From Lolium rigidum (taxonomy: Eukaryota; Streptophyta; Magnoliopsida; Poales; Poaceae): a stretch of DNA of 64,000 nucleotides. Shown here one piece after another: positions 23,531 to 34,083 of this stretch (positions are counted from its first letter, which is position 1; the number at the start of each line of letters is the position of its first letter). Below the pieces are notes generated by a model. It searched no databases. It worked only from the letters and a program-made list of their open reading frames with translations, and was not told the DNA's origin. Location of the stretch: positions 343,865,484 through 343,929,483 of the forward strand of contig NC_061508.1 of NCBI RefSeq assembly GCF_022539505.1, given 5' to 3'. A program made the position numbers and the translations under genes.

Positions 23531-24158
23531 GAACACTTTGTTATCTTGATATTAATGTGAGGGATCATCTTATAATGCTACCGTCGCGATCTAAGCAAAA
23601 TAAGATGCATAAAGGATTAACATCACATGCAATTCATATGTGATATGATATGGCCCTTTAGTCTTTGCGCCTTCGATCTTCATCTCCAAAGCACGGACAT
23701 GATCTCCATCATCAACGGGCATGATCTCCATCATCGTCGGCGTAGCGTCAAGGTTCATGGCGCCGTCTTCATGGTTGTTCACCTCATGTAGCAACTATTA
23801 CAACTACTTTGAAATACTACTCAACATGAAATTTAAAGACAACCATAAGGCTCCATCACACCTTCCACTTGGGGTTCCCAACGGTCGCGTGCTGTACGCG
23901 TGTCAAGCTCTTTTTCTGACGCCGTTGCCAGGGAGATCAAGACACGCTGCAAGGGGAGTCTCCACTTCCAATCTCTTTACTTTGTTTTTGTCTTGCTTTA
24001 TTTTTATTTACTTTTTTGTTTGCTGCATTATATCAAAACACAAAAAAATTAGTTGCTAGCTTTATTTTATTTACTATCTTGTTTGCGTTCTCCATATTAA
24101 AAACCCAAAAATTATCTACTTGCACTTTATCTAGTTTGTTTTATTTACTATTGCTGAA

Positions 24159-24869
24159 ATGAGTAATCCTGAAGTTGAAGTTCGTTCGTTTAAGCAACAA
24201 GGGGGAGAATGTTTAAAAGATGCTTGGTATAGAATTAGTGATGCTCATAATAGGTGCACTAAGAAACACTCCACCACTATCCTACTCAGGAATTTTTATG
24301 TTGGTATCTCTAGCTGGAATAGGTATGTTCTTGATTGTCTCGCGGGAGGTAACTTCCTAGGCACTCCTGCTTTAGAAGCTAGTTGCATTATTGAGAGTCT
24401 ATTTGGAATACCACCTGTTAATGAAGTTAAAATTGAAATCTCTCTTAAAGATGTCATGAAAAAGTTGGAAACCATAGAGCAAAATCTTCCAAGTATTGAG
24501 ACTAAACTGGGAGAATTACTTAATAGCACTGATAAACTTGACAAATCTCTAGGTGGAATTAATGAGAGAATTGCCATCTTAGAAGCTTGTGCTATTCATG
24601 ATAATCAAACCCACAAGATTAGTGAACTTGAAGAAGCTATGGGAACCTTGGGTTCAACTTTTTCTTCTATTAAGTTTAAGGAGAAAGCTTATGTGGGTAA
24701 GGAGCAAAAGTTCATGTATGTCTCTAAGGTGCCTAAACCAAAAAACTATTATAGGCCTAAAATTGACAAAGCCCTTAATACCACTATAGATAATGGAGCA
24801 TCTAAGATACCTACTGTGGCAAGTGGCGAAAATTATGATGTTGATGCTTCATCTCTTGATAACACTTGA
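24159..24869 (+). CDS. Gag-like protein of element F (236 aa)
   Basis: A close homologue of the element B protein: same MSNPEVEV start, the LKDAWYRISDAHNRC and NFYVGISSWNRYVLD gag blocks, a coiled-coil-like middle with KLETIEQ and DKLDKS, and the tail NYDVDASSLDNT. It is slightly longer than the B copy because of an extra segment (about ASKIPTVASGE) before the tail. The frame is intact over 236 codons. Retention of an open frame in two copies with mostly conservative differences suggests the shortened protein was maintained while the family was active. It lacks zinc knuckle, protease and polymerase parts. Confidence 0.75.
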   Translation: MSNPEVEVRSFKQQGGECLKDAWYRISDAHNRCTKKHSTTILLRNFYVGISSWNRYVLDCLAGGNFLGTPALEASCIIESLFGIPPVNEVKIEISLKDVMKKLETIEQNLPSIETKLGELLNSTDKLDKSLGGINERIAILEACAIHDNQTHKISELEEAMGTLGSTFSSIKFKEKAYVGKEQKFMYVSKVPKPKNYYRPKIDKALNTTIDNGASKIPTVASGENYDVDASSLDNT

Positions 24870-27353
24870 TTCACACTTTCTGCGCCTAGCTGAAAGGCGT
24901 TAAAGAAAAGCGCTTATGGGAGACAACCCATGATTTTACTTCTGCACTTTTGTTTTATATTTGAGTCTTGGAAGTTGTTACTACTGTAGCAACCTCTCCT
25001 TATCTTAATTTTATTGCATTGTTGTGCCAAGTAAAGTCTTTGATAGTAAGGTTCATACTAGATTTGGATTACTGCGCAGAAACAGATTTCTTGCTGTCAC
25101 GAATTTGAGCAGTAGTCTCTGTAGGTAACTCAGAAAAATCTGCCAATTTACGTGAGTAATCCTCAGATATGTACGCAACTTTCATTCAATTTGAGAATTT
25201 TCATTTGAGCAAGTCTGGTGCACCTAAAAAAATTCGTCTTTACGGACTGTTCTGTTTTGACAGATTATGCCTTTTATTTCGCATTGCCTGTTTTGCTATG
25301 ATTGATGGATTTCTTTATTCCATTAACTTTCAGTAGCTTTGTGCAATGTCCAGAAGTGTTAAGAATGATTATGTCACCTCTGAACATGTGAATTTTGATT
25401 ATGCACTAACCCTCTAATGAGTTGTTTTGAGTTTGGTGTGGAGGAAGTTTTCAAGGATCAAGAGAGGAGGATGATACAATATGATCAAGGAGAGTGAAAG
25501 CTCTAAGCTTGGGGATGCCCCTGTGGTTCATCCCTGCATATTTCAAGAAGACTCAAGCATCTAAGCTTGGGGATGCCCAAGGCATCCCCTTCTTCATCGA
25601 CAACATTATCAGGTTCCTCTAGTGAAACTATATTTTTATTCCATCACATCTTATGTGCTTTACTTGGAGCGTCCGTATGTTTTTGTTTTTGTTTTTGTTT
25701 TGTTTGAATAAAGTTGGATCCTAGCATTCATTGTGTGGGAGAGAGACACGCTCCGTTGTTGCATATGGACAAATATGTCCTTAGCTTTACTCATAATGTT
25801 CATGGCGAAGGTTGAAACTGCTTCGTTAATTGTTATATGGTTGGAAACGGGAAATGCTACATGTGGTAATTGGTAGAATGTCTTGAATAATTTGATACTT
25901 GGAAATTGTTGTGCTCATAAGGATCATGTTTAAGCTCTTGCATCATATACTTTGCACCTATTAGTGAAGAAATACATAGAGCTTGCTAAAATTTGGTTTG
26001 CATGATTGGTCTCTCTAAGGTCTAGATATTTTCTAGTAAGGGTTTGAACAACAAGGAGGACAGTGTAGAGTCTTATAATGCTTGCAATATGTTTTTATGT
26101 GAGTTTTGCTGTAACGGTTCATACTTGTGTTTGCTTCAAATAACCTTGCTAGCCTAAGCCTTGTATTGAGAGGGATTACTTCTCATGCATCCAAATCCTT
26201 GAGCCAAAAACTATGCCATTTGTGTCCACCATACCTACCTACTACATGGTATTTCTTTGCCATTCAAAAGTAAATTGCTTGAGTGCTACCTTTAAAAAGT
26301 TCAAAATTTATCATCCCTTATTTGTGTCAATGTTTATAGCTCATCAGGAAGTATGTGGTGTTTATCTTTCAATCTTGTTGAGCAACTTTCACCAATGGAC
26401 TAGTGGCTTCATCCGCTTATCCAATAATTTTGCAAAAAGAGCTGGCAATGGGATTCCCAGTCCCAAATTAATTAACCTTCATAATTTTACAAAAAAATAG
26501 ACACTCCTCCATGGTATGTGATTGTTGGACGGCACCCGAGGATTCGGTTAGCCATGGCTTGAGAAAGCAAAGGTGGGGAGGAGTATCATCTAAATAAAAC
26601 TAAAATAAAAAGACACTCCTTCATGGTATGAGATTGTTGGCAGGCACCCGAGGATTCGGTTAGCCATGGTTTGTGAAAGCAAGGTTGGAAGGAGTGCCAC
26701 CCAAAAATAAAAATATTTCATGGGAGCCGCTCTTTGAAGGTTTGTCTGGCAAGGGGGTTAGAGTACCCACTACCATTCGTTGACAACAACAAACACCTCT
26801 CAAAATTTACTTTTATGTTCTCTTTATGTTTTCAAAATAAAAGCTCTAGCACAAATATAGCAATCGATGCTTCCCTCTGCGAAGGGCATTTCTTCTACTT
26901 TTATGTTGAGTCAGTTTACCTACTTCCTTCCATCTTAGAAGCAAACACTTGTGTTAACTGTGCATTGATTCTTACATACTTGCATATTTGCATTCATCAT
27001 ATTACTCTGTATTGACAACTATCCATGAGATATACATGTTACAAGTTGAAAGCAACCGCTAAAACTTAATCTTCGTTTGTGTTGCTTCAATGCCTTTACT
27101 TTGAATTTATTGCTTTATGAGTTAACTCTTATGCAAGACTTATTGATGTTTGTCTCGAAAGTACTATTCATGAAAAGTCTTTGCTATATGATTCAATTGT
27201 TTAACCATTGTCTTTACCATTGCTTCGAATCGCTGCATTCATTACATGTGCTTACAATAGTATTGATCAAGATTATGATAGCATGTCACTTCAGAAATTA
27301 TCTTTGTTATCGTTTACCTACTCGGGACGAGTAGGAACTAAGCTTGGGGATGC
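24870..27353 (+). other. 3' untranslated region of element F
   Basis: Shares the B/E/G 3' UTR plan. It additionally contains a block (about 26300-26830), with a tandem duplication at 26499-26702, that B and E lack and G has. No coding potential was seen. Confidence 0.7.
26499..26702. repeat. 112-bp tandem duplication in the F 3' UTR
   Basis: Two copies start AGACACTCCT at 26499 and 26611. Both contain GATTCGGTTAGCCATGG. Each copy begins CACTCCT and ends near AGGAGTG/GGAGGAGT, so each can form a stem. Confidence 0.75.
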
Positions 27354-28908
27354 TGATACGTCTCCAACGTATCGATAATTTCTTATGTTCCATGCTTGTT
27401 TTATGACAATACCTACATGTTTTATACATACTTTATGTCATATTTATGCATTTTCCGGTACTAACCTATTAACAAGATGCCGAAGAGCCAGTTGCTATTT
27501 TCTGCTGTTTTTGGTTTCAGAAATCCTAGTAAGGAAATATTCTCGGAATTGGACGAAATCAACGCCCAGGATCTTATTTTTCCACGAAGCTTCCAGAAGT
27601 CCGAAAGGGAAACGAAGTGGGGCGACGAGGCACCCACACAACAGGGCGGCGCGGCCAGGGCTTGGGTCGCGCGGCCCTAGCGTGTGGGGCCCTCATGGCG
27701 CCCCCTGACCTACCCTTCCGCCTACTTAAGCCTTCATCGATAATAACTCCAGTACCGAGAGCCACGATACGGTAAACCTTCCAGAGACGCCGCCGCCACC
27801 AATCCCATCTCGGGGGATTCAGGAGATCGCCTCCGGCACCCTGCCGGAGAGGGAATCATCTCCCGGAGGACTCTTCACCGCCATGGTCGCCTCCAGTGAT
27901 GTGGAGTCACCGGACTAGGTCCATAGCGAGTAGATGGTCATCCTCCTATTGTGATCTTGTGAGCTGCCTAACATGATCAAGATCATCTATTTGTAATGCT
28001 ACATGTTGCGTTTGTTGGGATCCGATGAATAATGAATGCTATGTTATGTTGATTATTAATCTATCATCTATGTGTTGTTTATGATCTTGCATGCTCTCCG
28101 TTGTTAGTAGAGGCTCTGGCCAAGTCGTTACTTGTAACTCCAAGAGGGAGTATTTATGCTCGATAGTGGGTTCATGCCTCCATTAAATCCGGGACGAAGT
28201 GACGGAAAGTTCTAAGGTTGTGGATGTGCTGTTGCCACTAGGGATAAAACATCAATGCTATGTCTAAGGATGTATTTGTTGATTACATTACGCACCATAC
28301 TTAATGCAATTGTCTGTTGTTTGCAACTTAATACTGGAAGGTGTTCGGATGATAACCCGAAGGTGGACTTTTTAGGCATAGATGCATGCTGGATAGCGGT
28401 CTATGTACTTTGTCGTAATGCCCAATTAAATCTCACACTACTCATCATAACATGTATGTGCATTGTCATGCCATCTTTATTTGTCAATTGCCCAACTGTA
28501 ATTTGTTCACCCAACATGCTATTTTTCTTATGGGAGAGACACCACTAGTGAACTGTGGACCCCGGCCCATTCTTTACATCGAATACAATCCACTGCAATA
28601 CTCGTTCTTCTCTGCAAACATCATCATCCACACTATACATCTAATCCTTTGTTACAGCAAGCCGGTGAGATTGACAACCTCACTGTTACGTTGGGACAAA
28701 GTATTTTGGTTGTGTTGTGCAGGTTCCACGTTGGCGCCGGAATCCCTGGTGTTGCGCCGCACTACACTCCGCCGCCATCAACGTTCAACGTGCTTCTTGA
28801 CTCCTACTGGTTCGATAAACCTTGGTTTCTTACCGAGGGAATCTTACTGCTGTACGCATCACACCTTCCACTTGGGGTTCCCAACGGTCGTGTGCTGTAC
28901 GCGTGTCA
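27354..28908 (+). repeat. 3' LTR of element F
   Basis: TGATACGTCTCC start and CGCGTGTCA end, 1555 bp. It is followed by GTGGT, which would be the right target duplication. The left partner cannot be checked because it would lie in the gap. Confidence 0.85.
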
Positions 28909-29447
28909 GTGGTCAACAGAAAAGTTGTTCACCTTGACAAGGTCATGGATGAGGTGGCAAGTGTTGACCAAGTTTGGTTTAAGAAAAGTTAAAACCAGGG
29001 GTGCAAAGTGTTGAAGATGTTAAAAAGTGGTCACATGACCATTATCATATGTAAGTTGGAATTTGAATTTTTCTTGGATTTGATTCTGGTTTCTTTGATG
29101 CATTTTAGTTTGTAATTGATATCAAAGTGGTTTACAACCAAGGGAGCAAGCAATGGTGGCCTTGATTGGAGTTTTGCATAATTGGCCAAAGTTGTATGTG
29201 AGTGAGAATTGAATTATTTTCCATTTCTTTTATTCTTCTCAAATTTGGGTTGGGTGATCTTAGTTTAGGGTGTGAGCACTCTTGATCAACAATAACACTC
29301 ATCATGGCAAAGGCACAAGAGAAATGCACACTATGCATGGAACTATATGTAACACTATATGCATAGAAAAAGTTTTTGTTTGTTGTGATTTTTGAGTAAT
29401 TGAAATAATCTCTCTTTATTTATTTGGTCGAAACTTGGGATGCTACA
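28909..29447 (-). mobile_element. Start of a D2-type LTR, minus strand
   Basis: The block ends ...GGGATGCTACA at 29447. On the minus strand this is TGTAGCATCCC, comparable to the LARD LTR start TGTAATATCCC. It may be the first part of the LTR whose far end is at 14097, with E/F inserted in it. However, the flanks do not match: CATTA before 14097, GTTTC after 29447. Confidence 0.5.
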
Positions 29448-29803
29448 GTTTCTGAGTTGATGAGCTAGAGGATACCATCGGTGAAGAAAAGCAAGGTAAT
29501 GTGTTTGGTCCTCTCATGTGATTCTGTAAACTTTTACTTCTTTTGCTGGTTGGCACAAATATTTTGGGTTACATCTGATGTGTATTGAAGGTTAATTCCT
29601 TTTGATTTGGTTATTGCAAATATGGCAGGTTAATGCTTGGAGTTTCTGAATCCTATTTGTAAGAGTATTGTTTTGGAGAAATGGAAATGGGTGTTTTGCC
29701 TACATTGATATATGTTTGCATTATGACATGCAGGTGAGCTGCTAGCTTGTGAGTGTGTGTGACCTAATGAGGAAGTACGATTTTTCGTTTGGTAGATACC
29801 TAA
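29448..29803. other. Unassigned low-copy-looking sequence
   Basis: AT-rich, with intron-like features such as GAAAAGCAAG|GTAATG near 29493 and TGACATGCAG|GTGAGC near 29733, but no credible coding frame. It could be a decayed gene or intron fragment. Its last 25 bases before the MITE flank are repeated on the other side. Confidence 0.3.
29756..29780 (+). repeat. 25-bp direct repeat, copy 1
   Basis: TGTGTGACCTAATGAGGAAG and the next bases recur at 30182-30206 with one difference, on either side of the Tourist-like MITE. Confidence 0.7.
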
Positions 29804-30143
29804 GAAGTCGTTTGGAAGCTAGGCTTTCATTTCATTTGTAGAATTTTGAAATGAATACATGTATTCATTTCATTTACATTGTAATTCCAGAAATGAACAC
29901 TTTTTTGTTTGTCATAGGAATTAAAAATGACAGCAGAATTCAGTATTGAATTTGTAAATGGCTTCCATAGAGAAACGCAAATGACAGGTCTCAGCTTGGA
30001 ATTGTGTTTACCCATGGTGTCATTTAGCTGGATTTCCTAAATGAAATGACGGTACAATTCTATGGCAACCAAACAACATATATATGGAATTCAAAAATGA
30101 ATTCCAGGATTTCAGGTCCAAATGATGGATACCAAACGACTTC
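29804..30143. mobile_element. Tourist-like MITE (PIF/Harbinger type), 340 bp
   Basis: Terminal inverted repeats GAAGTCGTTTGG and CCAAACGACTTC are flanked by TAA on both sides (29801-29803, 30144-30146), the target preference of PIF/Harbinger elements. The interior is AT-rich with internal palindromes and no coding capacity. Confidence 0.8.
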
Positions 30144-30181
30144 TAAGAGATTTTGGTGCATGTGCAGTGTGCACGGTTGGC

Positions 30182-30206
30182 TGTGTGACCTAATGAGGAA
30201 GTATGA
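30182..30206 (+). repeat. 25-bp direct repeat, copy 2
   Basis: Partner of 29756-29780. Confidence 0.7.
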
Positions 30207-30645
30207 CATTCAATATTGTTTCTGTATTTTCTCTTTAGCTCATGTTCATCTCTCAAACGGAATGGAATGGAATAGAATGCTACTTATCTCTCTCGCCCTT
30301 TCTTCAAAAATATTTATTGTTTTCTTAAATTAAACTTGTGGCTTACTTGCATAGAAGACTGGAAGACCAGCGGTTTATGTAAGCTCAAAATTTAGCTTTC
30401 CTAGTTAAATATATGTAGAGGGTAGGGTTACGCTAAACTTGATCCACTTACATCTCTAGGCAATACGTACGCAAATACAACACATACAAAATCAGAATAT
30501 ATTTCTTGAAGAAGGCTTTAATCACGCTTTATAAATTAAATCACAAACGACTAAAACACATATAAGTTGATGAATACACCCTCTTACAAAAAAAGCCATC
30601 TGAAAGAGAACCACCAACTTCAAAACAAGAATATATCGATGTCGA
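30207..30645. other. Unassigned AT-rich sequence
   Basis: No frame, terminal repeat or RNA gene was recognised before the Helitron 5' end. Confidence 0.3.
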
Positions 30646-30713
30646 TCTGTCTATTATTATATACTAAAATTAGTATATATCTGTCTATTATTATATACTA
30701 AAATTAGTATATG
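30646..30713 (+). repeat. Tandem duplication of the Helitron A 5' end
   Basis: TCTGTCTATTATTATATACT starts at 30646 and again at 30680. Both are preceded by A, so either could serve as the 5' terminus. Confidence 0.75.
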
Positions 30714-31730
30714 AATATCTAACAGAAACACCATATTAAGCCACATCATATAAATTATTTTAGTAGTCGGCAATTTGTGGCAAAGATTCCAAATCACAAT
30801 TGTGAGATTTTTGTAACAGATATGACACATGCTCCAAATAGTACAAAACGTTGGGTCCAACATGTAGCTCAACGCGTCAAAGCTACTAGTTCATGTACAC
30901 AAGAGTTGGATCCAACACAAATCCTAGTTCACGTACACTTGGTCCAACACATCATAGCATGTACTTTCAATTTCCCAAGCGAAAAATCTAAATGTTTATT
31001 TGGCTAACCACCTATATTAGAGATGTTAAGGTTTTGTTTTAAAACTAGGTGCCGACCTGCCTTAGTTAGCATACTATTGATCTATCATGAATTGGTGATC
31101 CATCATAACTTTTCCCTTTGGCGTAAATGCATGGATGTCGAATAGAGACATCGGGTTAAGCCACATCATCTAAATTATTTTAATGGCTAGCTCTAAAATT
31201 TGTAGCTATGATTTTAATTCACAATTATAAAATTTATGTAACAATTATGACATGTAATCCAAATAATACAAAATGTTGGGTCCAACGTGTAGTCCAACAC
31301 ACGCAGCATATACTCACAATTTCCTACAAAAAAACATCCAACTTTTCATTTGGTGGACCACCTGTATTAGAACTGTTAAGATTTTGTTTTAAAATCTAGT
31401 GTCGGCGGTCCTGCTTACTTAGCATACTATTGATTGATCATGAATTGGCGATTCATCATAACTTTTCTCTTTTGTGTGTGTCTTTCTCCTAATGAAATTC
31501 TATTATATACTAAAAACAATATATGGATGTATAATATGGACACCACTACAACAATATATGGATGCATAATATAGATGACACTAGGTTAAGCCACATTATC
31601 TAAATTGTTCTAATGGTTAGTTTTAAAATTTGTGACTAAGATTTTAAATCATAATTGTGAGATTTATCATAGTTCAAACAAAATCTTAACAGTTCTAATA
31701 CATGTGGTCCACCAGATTTTACAACTATTT
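30690..31730 (+). repeat. About 420-430-bp tandem units inside Helitron A
   Basis: TTAAGCCACAT anchors at about 30737, 31157 and 31587, each followed by similar sequence: AAATT-TTTTA-TGG, then TTGGGTCCAAC in the first two units. The third unit is truncated near 31730. Confidence 0.7.
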
Positions 31731-31924
31731 TGATCCATGAGCTACGAGTTGAATAATATCTAACAAGCTAGATATATGTACTCATTTTTCATAGTTTTGT
31801 AGAATTTTTAGCATGGATTTTTGACATTTGGTACATCGGCTATGCACTGGATATGATCTCCTTTCACACCATGCCCATCCAACTAATGCACTATATGGTT
31901 TCATATGTTTCAATGTTTTACGTA

Positions 31925-31994
31925 CTCCCTCCTATTCAGATTAGTACATCCGTATCTAGATAAAGTGAAGTCAATTAATTTAGATCGAAGGGAG
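31925..31994. mobile_element. Short Stowaway-like MITE remnant, 70 bp
   Basis: CTCCCTCCTATTCAGAT to ATCGAAGGGAG with TA on the left and TT on the right. The inverted CTCCCTC/GGGAG ends are typical of Triticeae Stowaway elements. The interior is mostly lost. Confidence 0.6.
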
Positions 31995-32502
31995 TTTCCA
32001 ATTTATAATTATAAATGCGTCGTGCACATATTGTTTGATCAAAGTTATAAGTCCTTGGTCATGAGTGTTATTATAAAACATATGCTCATGTGTGAAAATA
32101 AAATTTATGACTCTGTCATAGTAATACTTTAATAATATGGCACTTATGTTAGGTTTTAGATTTCTTTTGGTATAGTCAAAATTGGGTGCCAATGAATAGC
32201 CTTTTCAAACACACAATGGAGTATTAAATAATTAATTCTTTGAATTGAAGTTAAGCAAAATATGTTTTAAACATGTGTGTTTGTTTTCTCCATTAGTCAC
32301 TTGCAGGATCTTCTAAACTATGATGTTCTTCCAAATGACATAGGTAAAATATCTTTTACGAGATCATAAATTTTACCATAAAAGGTAAAAAATATTGGAA
32401 TAAATATCCGCAGATATATATACATGTAATAAAAGAAAATCTTTAGCACCTTCGAGAAACTAAAGTTGATGCCCCCGCATTTGCATGGGCCACCATGCTA
32501 GT

Positions 32503-33337
32503 TTATTGAATATTGAAGAACACTTTCCGAGAATCAGGACAGCTAGACCATTTCTTCCTGTTACAGCAGAAAGTTACTTGTAGCCAAAAAATTATGAAAA
32601 ATCCTTTTATGAATACTCCATCATGTAAATTCTCATAATTTTTTTTTGCTAGTAGCGACCAGTGACAAACGACGGGACAAAGCTACCTCACTCGTCCAGA
32701 TTCCTTTTACAGAGGACCAGACCGAATGCATCTTAGGGCGTCCCAGCTTACTTTCCCAGCAGTGCCAGCTAAGTTCGGATGCCACCGTGGATGTGGATTG
32801 CCTGCTAGTGCCAGCTAAATTTGGATGCCACCGTGGATGCCCAGCTAGTGCTTGCAAGTGACAGGTGATACTTGTAGAGGAGGCGGGATCTTCGTTGGAG
32901 AAAGCCGGGAGAGAGAAGAAAAAGATGAAAAGGCAAGGAGAGAGAGGATGAATTTTGTGCACATGGGCACCAGTACTCTCTCCATTTTCAGCTTTTTAAA
33001 AATTTCAAAACCTCAGATTTTTATGTTTTAAAAAATTATGACGTTAAATTTGTAGATAGATATGTTCATGAAAAATGTATACAAAAAAGACCCGGTAAAA
33101 AATACTTTAAATTTTTGGAAATACAAAAAAACAAATTTCTGACAAAAGTATACACTATTGTAATACTATTTTACTAGCATTTATTGTCAGAAATTTATCT
33201 TTTTATATTGTTCAAAATACAAACTATTTTTTCTACCATGCATAGCCTTACTGACAAATGCATACGTAGTACGTGTTAGGCTTGGGGAAGCGAGTTGCTA
33301 CTCCAGTGTCCACTTGGGTGCATTGAGTCGCTACATA
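32503..33337. other. Unassigned region with a 46-bp minisatellite and a hairpin
   Basis: Two copies of a 46-bp unit (GTGCCAGCTAA-TT-GGATGCC) lie at about 32762 and 32808. A 13-bp perfect inverted repeat, AAATTTCTGACAA (33133-33145) and TTGTCAGAAATTT (33184-33196), lies in AT-rich sequence. No gene was recognised. Confidence 0.45.
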
Positions 33338-33551
33338 CTCTCTCCGTTCTGATTTAGTCTACATTCTAGAAAAAATGAGACAAACTTAGATAATTGAACA
33401 ACCAATCAAAGCTACATTGAAAATAACAACAACCAATAAAGAGAGCAAAAGCACTTCGTTTCCAGTGTTGTTGTTGACTAAAAGCTAGAATGTAGAATAT
33501 TTCAGAACAAAATTTAAAGCTAGAATGTAGACTATTTCAGAACGAAGGGAG
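33338..33551. mobile_element. Stowaway-like MITE with duplicated 3' end, 214 bp
   Basis: The 5' end CTCTCTCCGTTCTG and 3' end CAGAACGAAGGGAG are flanked by TA (33336-33337, 33552-33553). The 3' terminal part (AAAGCTAGAATGTAGA-TATTTCAGAAC) is present twice in tandem. Confidence 0.75.
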
Positions 33552-33553
33552 TA

Positions 33554-34080
33554 TGTGTCAGACCTCTAATGCGCCAGCAACTGATGCAAATCCGACATCC
33601 ACCGGTCAGGGAGATTTGGTCTTGGGCTGATGATCAGGTCGCCCTCGATCAGCTGGTTGTGTGTCCTTTTCGATCCGGGGCTCCGTAGAGCCCGGTATTT
33701 GAGAAATATGGTATGTCGAGGTTTTTATGAATTCTGATTTTGATAGATGAATATATACTGGATTACTGATATGATATACACTTCTGCAAAATTTCTAAAA
33801 AATAAGTTGTATATTGAGCTACAGGAAAATGCCAAGTTCATGGTTCTAGAAAAAGGAAAAAAATCTTGTGTTTTGGTTCAAAATTTGTCTTTTTTATATG
33901 CAGATCAACGATGATTATATATTTCGACGGAACTTGTGACGTACATACTACACACGCGGATATACTCGTATGAATTTGTTCAGAGATTTAAAATAACGTG
34001 GTTTCGGTTTTAAAAGGGGGCCAAGGAACTTGGGACTAATGTTATTTCCGGTTGTGGTGCTGCCTTTTTTTCAGAGAGTC
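33554..34080. other. Unassigned AT-rich sequence
   Basis: No frame, terminal repeats or RNA gene was recognised up to the TAA target of the GC-rich element. Confidence 0.3.
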
Positions 34081-34083
34081 TAA

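Larger units (their letters stand above)
21684..23851 (-). mobile_element. Truncated copia (Angela/BARE-like) fragment, minus strand
   Basis: On the minus strand around 21700-21900 the frame reads LWNRHLGHVRKERMKELH, then CKSFLKRMIKIPF after a stop. In copia elements this is the GAG pre-integrase region (LWHRRLGHI--KRM--L) leading to CEACLLGKMTKTPF. The H-LGH motif and one later cysteine are kept, but a stop codon interrupts the frame. Upstream parts (22000-23850) hold only decayed sequence and a duplicated segment. Neither end shows an LTR terminus or target duplication. Confidence 0.7.
21454..23905 (+). repeat. LTR shared by E and F, interrupted by a truncated copia element
   Basis: LTR start TGATACGTCTCC at 21454 runs normally to about 21683 (CTATTTTTCCAC). 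The last about 50 bases (CATCACACC... CGTGTCA) resume at 23852 and end at 23905, followed by the F primer site. Between them sits copia-derived DNA. About 1.3 kb of the LTR is missing, so insertion was accompanied by or followed by deletion. Confidence 0.75.
23906..27353 (+). mobile_element. Element F internal region (non-autonomous Athila type)
   Basis: Begins right after the LTR end at 23905. The primer site at 23917-23936 is slightly degenerate (TGACGCCGTTGCCAGGGAGA, two G-to-A changes). A leader with repeated TTTACT and AAAACACAAAAA stretches follows, then one gag-like ORF and a 3' UTR with the 112-bp tandem duplication. The internal region ends with AAGCTTGGGGATGC directly before the 3' LTR at 27354. 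No reverse transcriptase or integrase is present. Confidence 0.8.
30646..32501 (+). mobile_element. Helitron A, non-autonomous, 1.86 kb
   Basis: The 5' end TCTGTCTATT follows an A at 30645. The 3' end is CTAG at 32498-32501 followed by T, with an upstream hairpin (GCCCCCGCATTTGCATGGGC, 32471-32490). An A|TC...CTAG|T insertion with a 3' hairpin is the Helitron signature. No Rep/helicase is present. The 5' terminal 34 bases are duplicated, and the body has three units of about 420-430 bp. A 70-bp Stowaway-like MITE lies inside. Confidence 0.75.

Noticed and set aside
26499..26702. CRISPR-like array
   Set aside because: Only two long direct copies in a plant retrotransposon UTR. No spacers and no cas genes.
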